Shown here piece by piece: positions 30,376-40,917 of a DNA stretch of 64,000 nt (its first letter is position 1; the number at the start of each line of letters is the position of its first letter). The position numbers and the translations under genes were made by a program. Where the stretch lies: the NCBI GenBank assembly GCA_035578905.1, contig JAQJVL010000029.1:3742668-3806667 (forward strand), read 5' to 3'. The stretch comes from Stictocephala bisonia (Eukaryota > Arthropoda > Insecta > Hemiptera > Membracidae). Under the pieces are notes generated by a model. That model was not told the DNA's origin, made no database searches, and was given only the letters and a program-made list of their open reading frames with translations.

Positions 30376-31455
30376 AGTACCCCACCCTCCCACCCATACA
30401 CGTACAGTGGTATTGACCCACTCGCCCACCCATACACGTACATTGGCATTGACCCACCCACCCGCCCATACACGTACAGTGGCATTGACCCACCCGCCCA
30501 CCCATACACGTACAGTGGTATTCACCCACCCGCCCTCCCATACACGTACGGTGGTATTGACCCACCCGCCCTCCCATTCACGTACGGTGGTATTGACCCA
30601 CCCATACACGGTCAGTAGTATTGACCCACCCACCCACCCATACACGCACAGTGGTATTGAACCACCCACCCACCCATACATGGACAGTGGTATTGAACCA
30701 CCCGCCCACCCATACACGCACAGTGGTATTGACCCACCCGTCCACCCATACGCGCACTGTGGTATTGACCCACCAGCCCACCCATACGCGTACAGTGGTA
30801 TTGACCCATCCGCCCACCCATACATGTACAGTGGTATAGACACACCCATACGTGTACAGTGGTATTGACACACCCATACGTGTACAGTGGTATTGACACA
30901 CCCACCCACCCATACGTGTACAGTGGTATTGACCCACCCGCCCGCCCATACACGCACAGTGGTATTGACCCACCCGCCCGCCCATACACTCACAGTGGTA
31001 TTGACCCACCCGCCCACCCATACTCGTTCAGTGGTATTGAACCACCCGCCCACCCATACACGCACAGTGGTATTGACCCACCCCGCCCGCCCATACACGT
31101 ACAGTGGTATTGACCCACCATCATCATCATCAATAAGACTGTACGTGTATAGGCGGGTGGGTAGGTTAATAACTCTGTACATGTAAGGGCGGGTGGGTGG
31201 GTCAATAACACTGTACGTGTATGGGCGGGCGGGTTGGTCATGTATGATAGGGTGGGTGGGAGGGCCTATTAAATCGTGAGTGATAGGGTGGGTGGGAGGA
31301 TCCATGACGGTACGGTATCGTACAGTGGTAATGACCCACCCACCCATCCATACACGTACAGTGGTACTGACCCACCCGCCCACCTATCCACGTAGTGGTA
31401 CTGACCCACCCGCCCACCAATACACGTACAGTGGTACTGACCCACCCACCATACC
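30376..31455. repeat. 36-bp minisatellite, large array with an internal orientation switch
   Basis: Units read CACCCATACACGTACAGTGG then TATTGACCCACCCGCC (36 bp). The C-rich strand is on + from about 30382 to 31117, inverted units follow at about 31139-31232, then two shorter G-rich units (31247-31300), and the first orientation returns at 31318-31455. The array totals roughly 25-30 units. The period is a multiple of three and the unit lacks stops, so all frames look open on both strands. These frames are not genes. Confidence 0.95.
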
Positions 31456-31475
31456 ATTGTTTTTTTGGGTTTTCC

Positions 31476-31497
31476 AAGATGGCGGCGGTCACGTGAC
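31476..31497 (+). promoter_or_regulatory. YY1-like motif next to a palindromic E-box
   Basis: AAGATGGCGGC (31476-31486) matches the YY1 core. It is followed by GTCACGTGAC (31488-31497), a perfect palindrome around the CACGTG E-box. This GC-rich island sits in AT-rich DNA 763 bp upstream of the first recognised PDHA exon and directly after the minisatellite. A promoter role is inference. The ATG within it opens only five codons. Confidence 0.4.
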
Positions 31498-32259
31498 CGG
31501 TACTTTTTTCCTTAAAAGGTCAGGGGAAAAATTATAGTATTAAAAAATTCCTTGCATTAAATACATTTCACTTGTCAACACAATCAGTTCAAATAGTCTT
31601 GATCACAGTTCAGTATGACATATACATAATAAAATTATAAATATTGAAATATGTCTTGTAGGTAATTTTTAGTTTTACTGTAAATAAATTGTTGAGGACA
31701 AAATTCTATTACTTTTAAAATAAAAGTCTGTTTTTTTACAAATATTTTAAAGATACAGTTGTTTTAGTCATGTGAGACTTTCAGAATTTTGTCTTGTCTC
31801 ATTAAAATTCTTTGAATTAAAAGAAATTTTAACTGAATCACTGAACATAGAATTATAATTCTGGATATATTTTAATCTGTACAGTTAAATTTTAATAATG
31901 TATGACTGAAATATTCCAGAAACAGTTTTATTTTTATTCTACTTAAATTGTTTATTATTAAGTGACTTATCAACACAATGGACTATATTTTTGAATACAA
32001 CAGTGTTACATTTAAAAAATAATCGGTTTTATACTTAGTTATATTGTTTTATGTTCACTGTGAGTATTTTATGTTTGATTTAAAGTTTATTCCTGGTATT
32101 ATTTTATAATTTTTTAAAGTATACAAGTTTTTTTTCTTGTAGAGACTTTGAATCTGGGTGACTATACACAGGCATAATTCACTGCCATTTCTTTGTTACT
32201 TTAAAATTATAAGTAAATTATTTTACTATACAAATTTATGAAAATCCATTTGATTTCAG

Positions 32260-32325
32260 GGAACATCAAAGAATGTTTTGGGAACTACTAGAGCATTTGC
32301 CTCCGAGGCAACATTTGAGACAAAG
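32260..32325 (+). CDS. PDHA: PDHA exon (transit-peptide end)
   Basis: The acceptor TTGATTTCAG and donor AAG|GTTTGT bound 22 codons ending A-S-E-A-T-F-E-T-K, the start of the mature E1 alpha subunit. The upstream part ([13 protein letters not shown]) is the end of the mitochondrial presequence. Confidence 0.85.
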
Positions 32326-35300
32326 GTTTGTAGATAAAAACACATAAATCCAGTTTGTAAATAACACATTTTATCACCAAAGGAAATTGAATAAAATGTG
32401 AATTTTAATATTGACAGTTTAACTATAATGCTTGATCCGAAACACACGAAACGTTGCAAGTCTTCCACCCCATGTATTTGTCATTCTCCTGTATTCCCAC
32501 CATTTTAATGTCGTTGTTGCCATCACCCAACATGTAATTTAGAAAGTGTTGTTTGAATGTTATCTGACTTGTAATTATCTTGGATTTTAATCCCCAAAAA
32601 TAAGTACAGGTTCATTTAATTGACACAGAGTACAATTTTGCTATTATATGGTTTCTAATAGCTACTCTTTCAGTTCAGTAACAGTCTCATTGCAGCTGAA
32701 TTATTTAGGACATGACATTGAAAGAATGATCATATTGCTATTGATATTTACACATAAAGCGCATAGTCATTCTCTTTAAGCAGCCCAAAATAGACATGGC
32801 ATAGCTTCTAAATTCATTTAATTTACTTGAAACTTCGCTGTTGCTGTTCTCAGTGCTGCCAATTTCCATGATATTGCCTGGAATCCAGTAATTTTGGGAG
32901 TTTTCCCGTGATGAAACAGATTTTATGTTTTTTGAAGAAAGTGATGCCAACATTGACATTTTGAAGAATTCAGAGAGTTAGAAAATAGTCTAACTTGGCA
33001 GAAAATAACTAGTCATAACAGCTATAGACTTCTTTCAAAGTTTTAATTTTTATAAGTTAACTATTTTCATTTAGACATTTTAAATAGTCACCATTTTGAA
33101 TGGTTTCATTAAATTAAATAAATATTTATTAATTAGATATTTCATGTTAACTAGTTTTCAATTGACCAACAAGTTTTAAAGTATTGAATAATTTTTTATA
33201 TGCTTATAGCCATTTAAACTACACAAGTTGGAAAGTGGACCACCTACTAAGGTGACTATTTCCAAAGAAGATGCTCTCTTATATTTTACGCAGATGCAAA
33301 CTATCAGACGGTTAGAGACGTCAGCAGGAAACCTTTACAAAGAAAAGATTATAAGAGGATTTTGTCACTTATACTCTGGTCAGGTAAGTTTAAATACTGT
33401 TGAGTAAATTATTTAGCAATAGTCATAAATATTTTCGTCAATGATACTAATTTATTGCTGGAAGGATTACAATCACATAATCATCAGAAAATGTATAAGT
33501 TAATTTAATTTACTCTACATCAAAACACTTAATAACAAAGACAAAACAATTCTGTCAAACTGATTTTTTAGACTATTTAAAATTTTAAAGAAATTCTACT
33601 TCATATAAAGGATGGTCCTGAGAGAACAAACCAATCGTTTTCTTAAATTGCTTAATTGGCAGTATTTCAAAACTTCCTGGGATTTCATTCCAACACTTTA
33701 GACTAAGACTTAAGTTAGCCAGTGAGTATGATCTAATACCATGTTTTAACCCCTCCTTTGTTATAATTGTGTACATTTTGATTGATAAGATTATTCAAAG
33801 TTTCCATTTGAAGTAAGATTTGGTATACATCTAGAGAAACTCATATTTTAAACATTTTTAGATCACCATCGAGGTGAGGAGGGATTTCAATTTCCTTCAA
33901 TGATGTGTTACGTTTTGTATATATACACGTAGGAGGCATTCAACTTTCTGTGCAGCCATAACCAATATTCCAAAAAGTTATTTGTGAAAGGGAAAAAATA
34001 TTATACATTACCTTCTATTTTTCATTTTTTCAAAATTAGATACAGGAGGTTTCTCACTTCCTAGAAGGATGAATCACCACTGCATGGAAGCTAAAGCTCT
34101 CAATTGCTTTGGTACTGAAAGAAGACTTATATATACAGTTTTAAATAATTAATTATAATTTTCTTTAATACACGGATCAACCATTTTGCCATTAGGAGGC
34201 TGTTGCGGTTGGAATACGAGCATCCATGAGACCTGATGACTCAGTGATCTCTGCCTATCGAGTCCATGGCTGGACCTATTTAATGGGAGTACCAGTGCTT
34301 GGCGTGTTGGCAGAACTGACGGGTCGGAAGTCCGGTTGTGCTCGTGGAAAGGGAGGCTCCATGCACATGTATACTAAGAATTTCTATGGTGGTAATGGAA
34401 TAGTCGGGGCTCAGGTAATGTTCATTTGCTTATTGTTTTGATTAACTTTGATTCGTAGAGTTTTTTTTCTTCAGATTTAGTTCATTTTTTAGTTCATAAT
34501 TAATTTATTTAATTTAGTTCAAAATTTTGGTAATGAGAAGCAAACTGTTTTATTTTGTTTATGTTTTCAGAAATGTTCTTAAATTTGTAAGATACTGCAA
34601 TTAGTCTTAGCTCAAGTTGTATAGCATTCAAGCTAGTTCACTAGAAATCCACTGTAGCCCAGGTTTGCAGGCTTTATGTCGTAAACTTTACTTTTGAGGA
34701 AACCCCAAAAGAAAAATCCAGAGGTGAAAGGTCAGGTGAACAGCCACTCTACCAAAGCACCACGTTGACCTATACATCTGTCAGGAAAGGTTTGGTCTAG
34801 GAATCTTCAGACAAGCACATTGACACCCGACCACCTATACACGCACAGTGGTATTGGCTCATTCGCCCACCCATACACGCAAAGTGGTATTGGCTCACCC
34901 ACCCACTTATACACATAGAGTGGTATAGACCCACCCACCCACCCAAAATAAATGTACAGTGATATTGACCCACCCAACCACCCATACAAAAACATTGGTA
35001 TTGATGTACGTAATGTGTAATGTACGTGTAATGTGGTGGAGTACCATGCTGTTGAAATACAAGTTTGTAAGTACCTTGTACTACCTCATTTATTTTTGGA
35101 ATAATGTCATTCCGTAACATGTCCAAATATTTAACAAACGTCAGTTAAATTACCATCAATAAAGAAAGGCCCAATAACATAATTTCCCAAAATGCCAGCC
35201 CATACATTTAATTTTTGTGGCTGTTGCATATTGGCTTCAACCATCCAGTGGAGGTTAATGTTTGCTCAATATCTGATTCAAAAACATAGCTGATTCAATG

Positions 35301-38300
35301 TTAAAAAATGTGTACAATTTTATTCTTTTTTATAAATATTATTGTTTCTCTATCTCTAAACTTTAGTAAAAAGTGTAAACTGTGTTAGACACTATGATTG
35401 GTTTGTTTACTATGTATTAAGACTTTGATTGCCCTATGTGCTTATCATTTTCAAAAGAGGCAAATAGTCTGCCCAAGCAAATACATTTGAAGTAGATGTG
35501 CACATGAGCTGCTGTATAATGGTGTATCGTTTCAACTGAGTGCTAGACAACTGTTTGACATAGTATTAGCTTAGTTAAAAGTCACGTCAGCGTGTGCTAC
35601 AGAGAGTCTGAGAGAGGAATGAAGAGATATAGAGAGGGAGACACTTGGCATTGCCTGTGAAACACTTGACAGAACCGAACAGAAATCCCAGCCTACAGTA
35701 CCTATAAGAGTGGGCAGTCTTCTTGTTTATTTAAGTCAATGGTTTTATCTTAGTATGATATGACAAGATCAAAAATGTGCGTTATGCAAGGTAAAAAAAC
35801 AGAGCTCATTCATGTTGAGTTTACATGAATAACTCATACAGTCTTTTCTATTACTGTAATTTGTAATAACTTGAGTTCTCAAAATATTTTGCAGATGTCC
35901 AGTTTACACCTATTTTTCTACTGACTAACAGTAAAAAGGAACCATAATAACTATAGGCAATTACTGCCTCGAAACAAAAAAAAGTGTGGATTGAATCAAA
36001 ATTGCAAATAATAAGAAAACAATAAGTACGCATGATGTAAAAATAATAATAAAGATCTGGTAGTATCAGTAGTAAATTAGTAACCTATCAAGCCTAGCCC
36101 TTGGAATTGATTAACAGTAAACATGCAAGACAATGAATGTACAGAATTCAATCATGGTCCTTTGTAGTTCTACCGAGATCTTGAGTCGATACTTGGAGTA
36201 GCATATAGTACTTTCATTTGCTTTTCACTTGTATATCAGATCTGCTTCAATATTATTGACTTTGTCAACTTATATACAAACTGGTGACAGGTACCACTTG
36301 GTGTCGGCATAGCCTTTGCGGCTAAGTACCTTGGAAAGGATGCAGTGTGTTTTGCTTTGTATGGGGATGGAGCCTCCAACCAGGGCCAGATCTTTGAGGT
36401 CTACAACATCGCAAAATTGTGGAACATCCCCTGCATATTTGTATGTGAGAACAATGGATACGGCATGGGGACAAGTGCTGAGCGCTCTTCCGCAAGTACA
36501 AATTACTACACCAGAGGTGACTACATCCCGGGAATATGGGTAAGTAAACCAAAAAAATTAAATAAAAAATTATATACTGCAACTGTAAGAATAAATGTAA
36601 CATTGACTCTCTTGCTAACCTTTAAGATCCTGTAAAGCTATTTAGCATCAGTTATTTAAATTCTTTTAAACAGTAATTGTTTAAATAATAATAAACAGCA
36701 CAGTTTTTTTTAGTTTTTTTTTTTTTTTATTTGAATACAAGCAAAGATATTTATGCTTAAAGACTGCTATTTTCATGTTTAAATGAAATTTACAGTACAA
36801 ATTATAATTACTTTATGTACAGTATTCATAAAATTTAGTATGAAGTTACTAGCATTTTTAATTGATGAAACTGATAATATACAAATTATTTTTGTATATT
36901 TTATTATTAAACATCAATCCATAAACTCCAACATATGCTGATCAGTGAGAGTTGATAATGAGGCTCCACCTGAATTGTCCCTGTCTCAAGGGTGCTGGAC
37001 AGTTAGGTGAGGGTGTCCACGTGGACTCTTTATTTACAACAAGACTAATTCATCGGCATCCTTGGTCAGTCAGGCTCAAGCAGACAGTATCCTTATATAC
37101 TTTTGGTTTTGTGTCATGAAATATTCCTTCGTAGTGATATTATTTTTGTTTAATACAGTTACTGTTTTAATTTAAGAGTTATGGCATAAATATTATTATG
37201 TATATAGTATAGCTGGCATATTATTAAAAATTTATACCACATTACCAGTGACAAAAAATAAACGTGGACAAGTTGTTCATAATCAGAAAAAAACAATGTA
37301 CTATATTATTCCTATATATAAAGTTGTACTTATAAGACTCCAGTGTACATATGTTACACTGGAGGCTTATAAATTTTAGAACCAGCAAAAAAGTAGTACT
37401 TAATATCTGAAAAAGAGATTAGAACTTGAAATACTGTTGTTTACAACAGCTATCCAGATCATATTAATTTGCGTAAGTATCTTTACGATCATAATTTTAG
37501 TGTTCAGAAAAGATTTGGGCTTATATTTTTACAATATTTTCTTACGGTGGGAAAAACAACACTTTCCTTAATCACTGACTATTAGAAAGCCACTTATAAA
37601 TTAATAGATGCTAATAAGATTTCTGTTGGGGTGACAGGTGGACGGGATGGATGTATTGGCTGTGAGAGAAGCCACTAGATTTGCCGTAGCCCACTGCACA
37701 TCTGGTAAAGGACCCATCGTTATGGAGACAGTCACCTATCGCTACAGTGGACACTCTATGTCTGATCCTGGCACCTCCTATCGTACAAGGGATGAGGTGC
37801 AGACTGTACGTCAAACCAGAGATCCTATTACCTCTTTTAAGGATAAGATATTGTCTACCGAACTGGTCACAGCTGACGAACTTAAGGTAATAATTGATTC
37901 ATTTTGAAAGATTTGTTAAAATTTATAGTTTTCTATAATTTGTAATGCTATATTACTTACATTGAAACGTAATATGTATACAATTTTGTTGCATTTTCAA
38001 TGCATCTTAAGTCATCTTTTACCATTCAATGTAAAGTACCAGTTAGATAAGACTTTGATGTAAGGAGATGGTGATCATTTTCAATATTGAGTCTCTAAAA
38101 CTACCCTAACTTATTTTTTAATGTGGTAATATTAGAATTTTCTGGGGTATGGAATAACCCCATATTCAACAAGTTAACACTGCTTACTAATTTCTTATTA
38201 ATTTTTATTTTCAGAGACCAATAAGTTTAATGACAACCTAGATGTGTAATTTCAAGGTTTATGCCGGATTTGATATTTAATTGATTTTAGACTTGGTTTT

Positions 38301-39003
38301 AAGCGTTATTGAGAAGTTTTTAATGGTTTTCTGTTGAAGTACACTTCAGCCATCACTTCAACTAAAATATGTGATGAATAGGGAGATTCGTCTGCTTCTA
38401 CGTACGCCAATTGCATTTTTAGTCCATCTGTGTATGATAAAAATACTGATCCTCGTCCCAAATCTTATGAATTTCAATTTTCTGTTCAACATTGGCAATA
38501 TCAACATTTTTACTATCAGCCATTTCTTCCATTTTACTTTATTCCCTGTTATCAATAGATGTCTTTGTTCATCGTATGACATGCACTGCTGTCAACATGT
38601 TACGCCAATCATATGACATGTACTACTGATCTCAGATTAAGACGATTAAGGGCTATAAGTAGTAGCATACAATATCTGTTAATTTTGCTTTTTAAGTAGA
38701 CTCACCTCAGTTAAGCCAGAAGTTTTGTTAATCGAAACACAGACAAATGAAATTGTACTACACATTAATTTTCCTCATTTCTGGTTTCTCAAGTTTCATG
38801 GATTAAACTTACAGAAAATTGAAAACGAAATAAAGAAGATAGTCGATGAAGCAACCACCATCGCTAAGAAGGACAGTGAGATCCCGATGGATGAATTGGC
38901 TTCTGATGTCTGCGTGAACTTCTTGGAGGGATCTATCCGTAATGTACTTCCATGGACGCCTGTCCAACACAAACGGGTCGGACCAGCTGTCAACGCTCAA
39001 TAG
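32260..39003 (+). CDS. PDHA: Pyruvate dehydrogenase E1 component subunit alpha, mitochondrial (six exons, start exon not found)
   Basis: The exons 32260-32325, 33210-33383, 34196-34414, 36291-36539, 37638-37886 and 38815-39003 all join in phase 0 and give 381 residues plus TAG. This subunit, with E1 beta, binds thiamine diphosphate and decarboxylates pyruvate in the matrix complex that makes acetyl-CoA. Visible marks: the tail of a transit peptide (residues 1-16), Q-T-I-R-R-L-E near 50, the thiamine-diphosphate motif G-D-G (178-180) followed after exactly 26 residues by N-N (207-208), and the phosphorylation loop [14 protein letters not shown] with both regulatory serines. T-S-A-E-R-S also keeps the third site. 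The family is about 390-400 residues, so only the N-terminal start is missing. All introns are GT/AG. Confidence 0.96.
32326..33209. other. PDHA intron
   Basis: AT-rich, bounded by GTTTGT and TTATAG. A 73-codon minus-strand frame (32738-32959) has no recognisable motif. Confidence 0.8.
33210..33383 (+). CDS. PDHA: PDHA exon
   Basis: These 58 codons run from P-F-K-L-H-K through [10 protein letters not shown] to H-L-Y-S-G-Q, a highly conserved E1 alpha region near the active-site entrance. Donor CAG|GTAAGT. Confidence 0.95.
33585..33785 (-). pseudogene. LINE C-terminal fragment in a PDHA intron
   Basis: The minus-strand peptide has [13 protein letters not shown] and S-L-K-C-W-N-E-I-P with F-K-K-T-I-G-L. 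This is the pattern seen at the extreme C-terminus of many arthropod LINE ORF2 proteins. Only about 200 bp remain. Confidence 0.6.
34196..34414 (+). CDS. PDHA: PDHA exon
   Basis: This exon has 73 codons. It contains A-Y-R-V-H-G-W-T-Y and [13 protein letters not shown], the conserved cofactor and loop region of E1 alpha. Acceptor CATTAG, donor CAG|GTAATG. Confidence 0.96.
34640..35290 (-). pseudogene. Mariner/Tc1-type transposase relic split by a minisatellite
   Basis: The minus strand reads [20 protein letters not shown], then [12 protein letters not shown], then [12 protein letters not shown], then the 36-bp array. After the array come Q-T-F-P-D-R-C-I-G and [12 protein letters not shown]. 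Related transposases have only about eight residues between H-Y and N-Q-T-F-P-D-R, so the array replaces or was inserted in that short gap. The catalytic Asp is replaced by His in Q-Q-H-G. The relic is inactive and lies in a PDHA intron. Confidence 0.8.
34829..34995. repeat. 36-bp minisatellite, short array inside the transposase relic
   Basis: About four to five units of the same CACCCATACACG...GTGGTATTGACCCACCC family occur here, more diverged than those at 30.4 kb. Flanking transposase sequence resumes on each side. Confidence 0.88.
35291..36290. other. PDHA intron
   Basis: Remainder of the 1.9-kb intron, ending GGTGACAG. No further element is recognised. Confidence 0.7.
36291..36539 (+). 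CDS. PDHA: PDHA exon with thiamine-diphosphate motif
   Basis: These 83 codons carry [12 protein letters not shown] and [10 protein letters not shown], the G-D-G-(26)-N-N signature that binds thiamine diphosphate and magnesium, plus T-S-A-E-R-S-S-A-S, which contains a conserved kinase-site serine. Donor TGG|GTAAGT. Confidence 0.97.
36540..37637. other. PDHA intron with a small imperfect palindrome
   Basis: AT-rich intron. At about 37331-37371 a 17-bp inverted repeat with one mismatch (arm TATAAGACTCCAGTGTA) surrounds CATATGT. Nothing else is recognised. Confidence 0.7.
37638..37886 (+). CDS. PDHA: PDHA exon with regulatory phosphorylation loop
   Basis: These 83 codons run from V-D-G-M-D-V to [22 protein letters not shown] contains the two serines that pyruvate dehydrogenase kinase modifies in other animals. 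Mammals have His where Ser is found after Y-R-Y. Confidence 0.97.
37887..38814. other. Last PDHA intron
   Basis: AT-rich, GTAATA to TTACAG. No element is recognised. Confidence 0.75.
38815..39003 (+). CDS. PDHA: PDHA terminal exon
   Basis: These 62 codons plus TAG cover the C-terminal helix (A-T-T-I-A-K-K-D) through R-N-V-L-P-W-T-P to A-V-N-A-Q. No classical AATAAA is seen soon after the stop. An ATTAAA at about 39129-39134 may serve. Confidence 0.93.
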   Translation, partial: KIENEIKKIVDEATTIAKKDSEIPMDELASDVCVNFLEGSIRNVLPWTPVQHKRVGPAVNAQ

Positions 39004-39730
39004 TTCCTCCAATATTATAGTCTTATCTATTGTTATATAAATATTGTACATATGAAAACATAAATTGTTTTTATATCCTGTTGGTCATTGTACATATATT
39101 TTTCTCTAATCCAGATCAGATACATCACATTAAAGATAAGGTTGAATTGTCGACCATCTAGAATCAAATATAAAATAATTTGACCGATAATTTGCATAAC
39201 TTCTTAGATAAAAGTATATTTCATTAGTCATTTTTTAGGTATTTAAATTGAGAGTGTAACTTGCGTATCAGATTTTAAGTTTCCAATTTAATATTTGTTG
39301 TACTTAAACTTTTAAAGTTATGTCAACGTTAATACTTTTTGAAAATTATCTCTGAAATGAAAGTAGGACAGCATTTATTTTGCAAGATCACATATTAATT
39401 GATTATTGAAAGGGACAGCTGATAATTTAACGCATGTACTTATTGTTTACATGTGATGTACGCTGTATTAGTTTGCTGGTTAACTTAACAGCAATTTGAA
39501 AAACAATTTAAATATTTTTTTACAAAACAAATTAAATTTTTATAGATTTAAGTTTTTCTAACAAAGTCAAAACTACAGTAGGATTAATTTTGCAACAACA
39601 ACAAACATGGTGGGAATGGACTACATTGTCTAACTCTTATGCACGGTAAGTGGCCTGCACTTTTATCTATCTATCATGGCAGGGCTAACGACATTTGAAA
39701 CTGAACGAGTACAGTTATAACAGCTATATA
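39004..39730. other. 3' region downstream of PDHA
   Basis: Probable 3' UTR followed by intergenic AT-rich sequence. Nothing further is recognised. Confidence 0.6.
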
Positions 39731-39732
39731 TA

Positions 39733-39972
39733 CAGGGTACCAAAATACTCAGCGCATTAATACCTTTAATATGATATGCCACATGCTATATGTTTGCATT
39801 AAAATATTTTAAGATTCGAACCCTGGACTTTCAATGCTGAAGTCTAACAATAATGAACATATTTTTATTTGATTCTACGCATATGGTTTTGGGGAGAAAA
39901 ACGTTACAGCAATGTTCTTGGCCAAATAGTTTGCCTACAATGCGTTTGAGACACCTTTCGTGAGACACCCTG
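39733..39972. mobile_element. Possible mariner-like MITE (TA-flanked)
   Basis: It begins CAGGGTACC and ends GACACCCTG with TA on both sides, so only the outer six bases are an exact inverted match. The length (240 bp), the TA flanks and CAGGGTGTC-type ends suggest a decayed mariner MITE. A similar single end, CAGGGTGTCACAAAAAGC, occurs at about 54464 without a partner. Confidence 0.45.
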
Positions 39973-39984
39973 TATATATATACA

Positions 39985-40027
<43 letters not shown>

Positions 40028-40035
40028 AGATTTAG

Positions 40036-40073
<38 letters not shown>

Positions 40074-40081
40074 ATATAGAT
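39973..40081. repeat. TA and TG dinucleotide microsatellite
   Basis: Long (TA)n runs with a short interruption are followed by another TA run and (TG)n, starting at the TA end of the MITE. Confidence 0.95.
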
Positions 40082-40917
40082 ATACATATTTAATATTCTA
40101 ACCAACGTTTTTAGTTTATTTTAAAAATAAAACAACTGTTTTAAATAACTTATGCAAGAATAGAAATACAGTACTATGGTATTAATATCAGTAAAATCAT
40201 TGATGGATGACATTGTAGCTTTGCTAATATTTTTTATGGGTGGGTGGTGGATATAATTTAACTATTAAGCAGGGGGGCTCTGACCTCAAGTAACCCAAAT
40301 GTGGCTTCACCACTAAAAAGATAGATGATAGATACTGCACCAAGTTGCATCGGAAAACAAGTGGACACTTTGACAGGAACTCTAAAAAAATCCTTAACTG
40401 ATCTTAATGGATTCATAAAAAATTCAATCTAAATTCCAAATGAAGAAAACTTTAAATATATGTTTAAACAGGTTTACTTTATACTTTGACTGTTGTCAAA
40501 GATCCATGGACTCTGCCCTTTCAAGGATAGTGGTGATGTGACATAAAGACATTTCTAGTGTACAATTGCGAGAAAGATGAGCATTGTAAATAATGGTGCT
40601 TAAAAAACTTTGAAAGCTTGTCATATGAATTGAGATAGAGAATTATCATAATTGTAAAAAATTCTCTAAATAATTTCTTCAGTTTAAGTATGTACAATGA
40701 TAGTTGTTTCTTGTCAGCTACTTACAAAAGAAAAAAGGTATTATGACATAAAATATGAAAGGAAAAACTAATAAGTAAAGTACTTTTATATTAATTATTA
40801 TAGATTTGCAGTCACAGAACCAAGTCCTACTGTACATAGTCACTCAGCACCCACCTCTCCAATGAAATAAGACCAACCATGGTCGGGATTTGGAGATAGT
40901 CTTTTGGGGAGCAAACC
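40082..40917. other. Intergenic sequence with one member of a direct-repeat pair
   Basis: AT-rich. The stretch 40732-40798 (containing TATTATGACATAAAATATGA) is repeated almost exactly at 43186-43255. Nothing else is recognised. Confidence 0.6.

Noticed and set aside
30358..31383. 341-codon minus-strand open frame and several others across the 36-bp array
   Set aside because: The unit length is a multiple of three and has no stop, so several frames on both strands are open. No splice sites, domain or start context support it.
31479..31496. ATGGCGGCG as the PDHA start codon
   Set aside because: The frame stops after five codons (TGA) and does not reach a donor in the needed phase.
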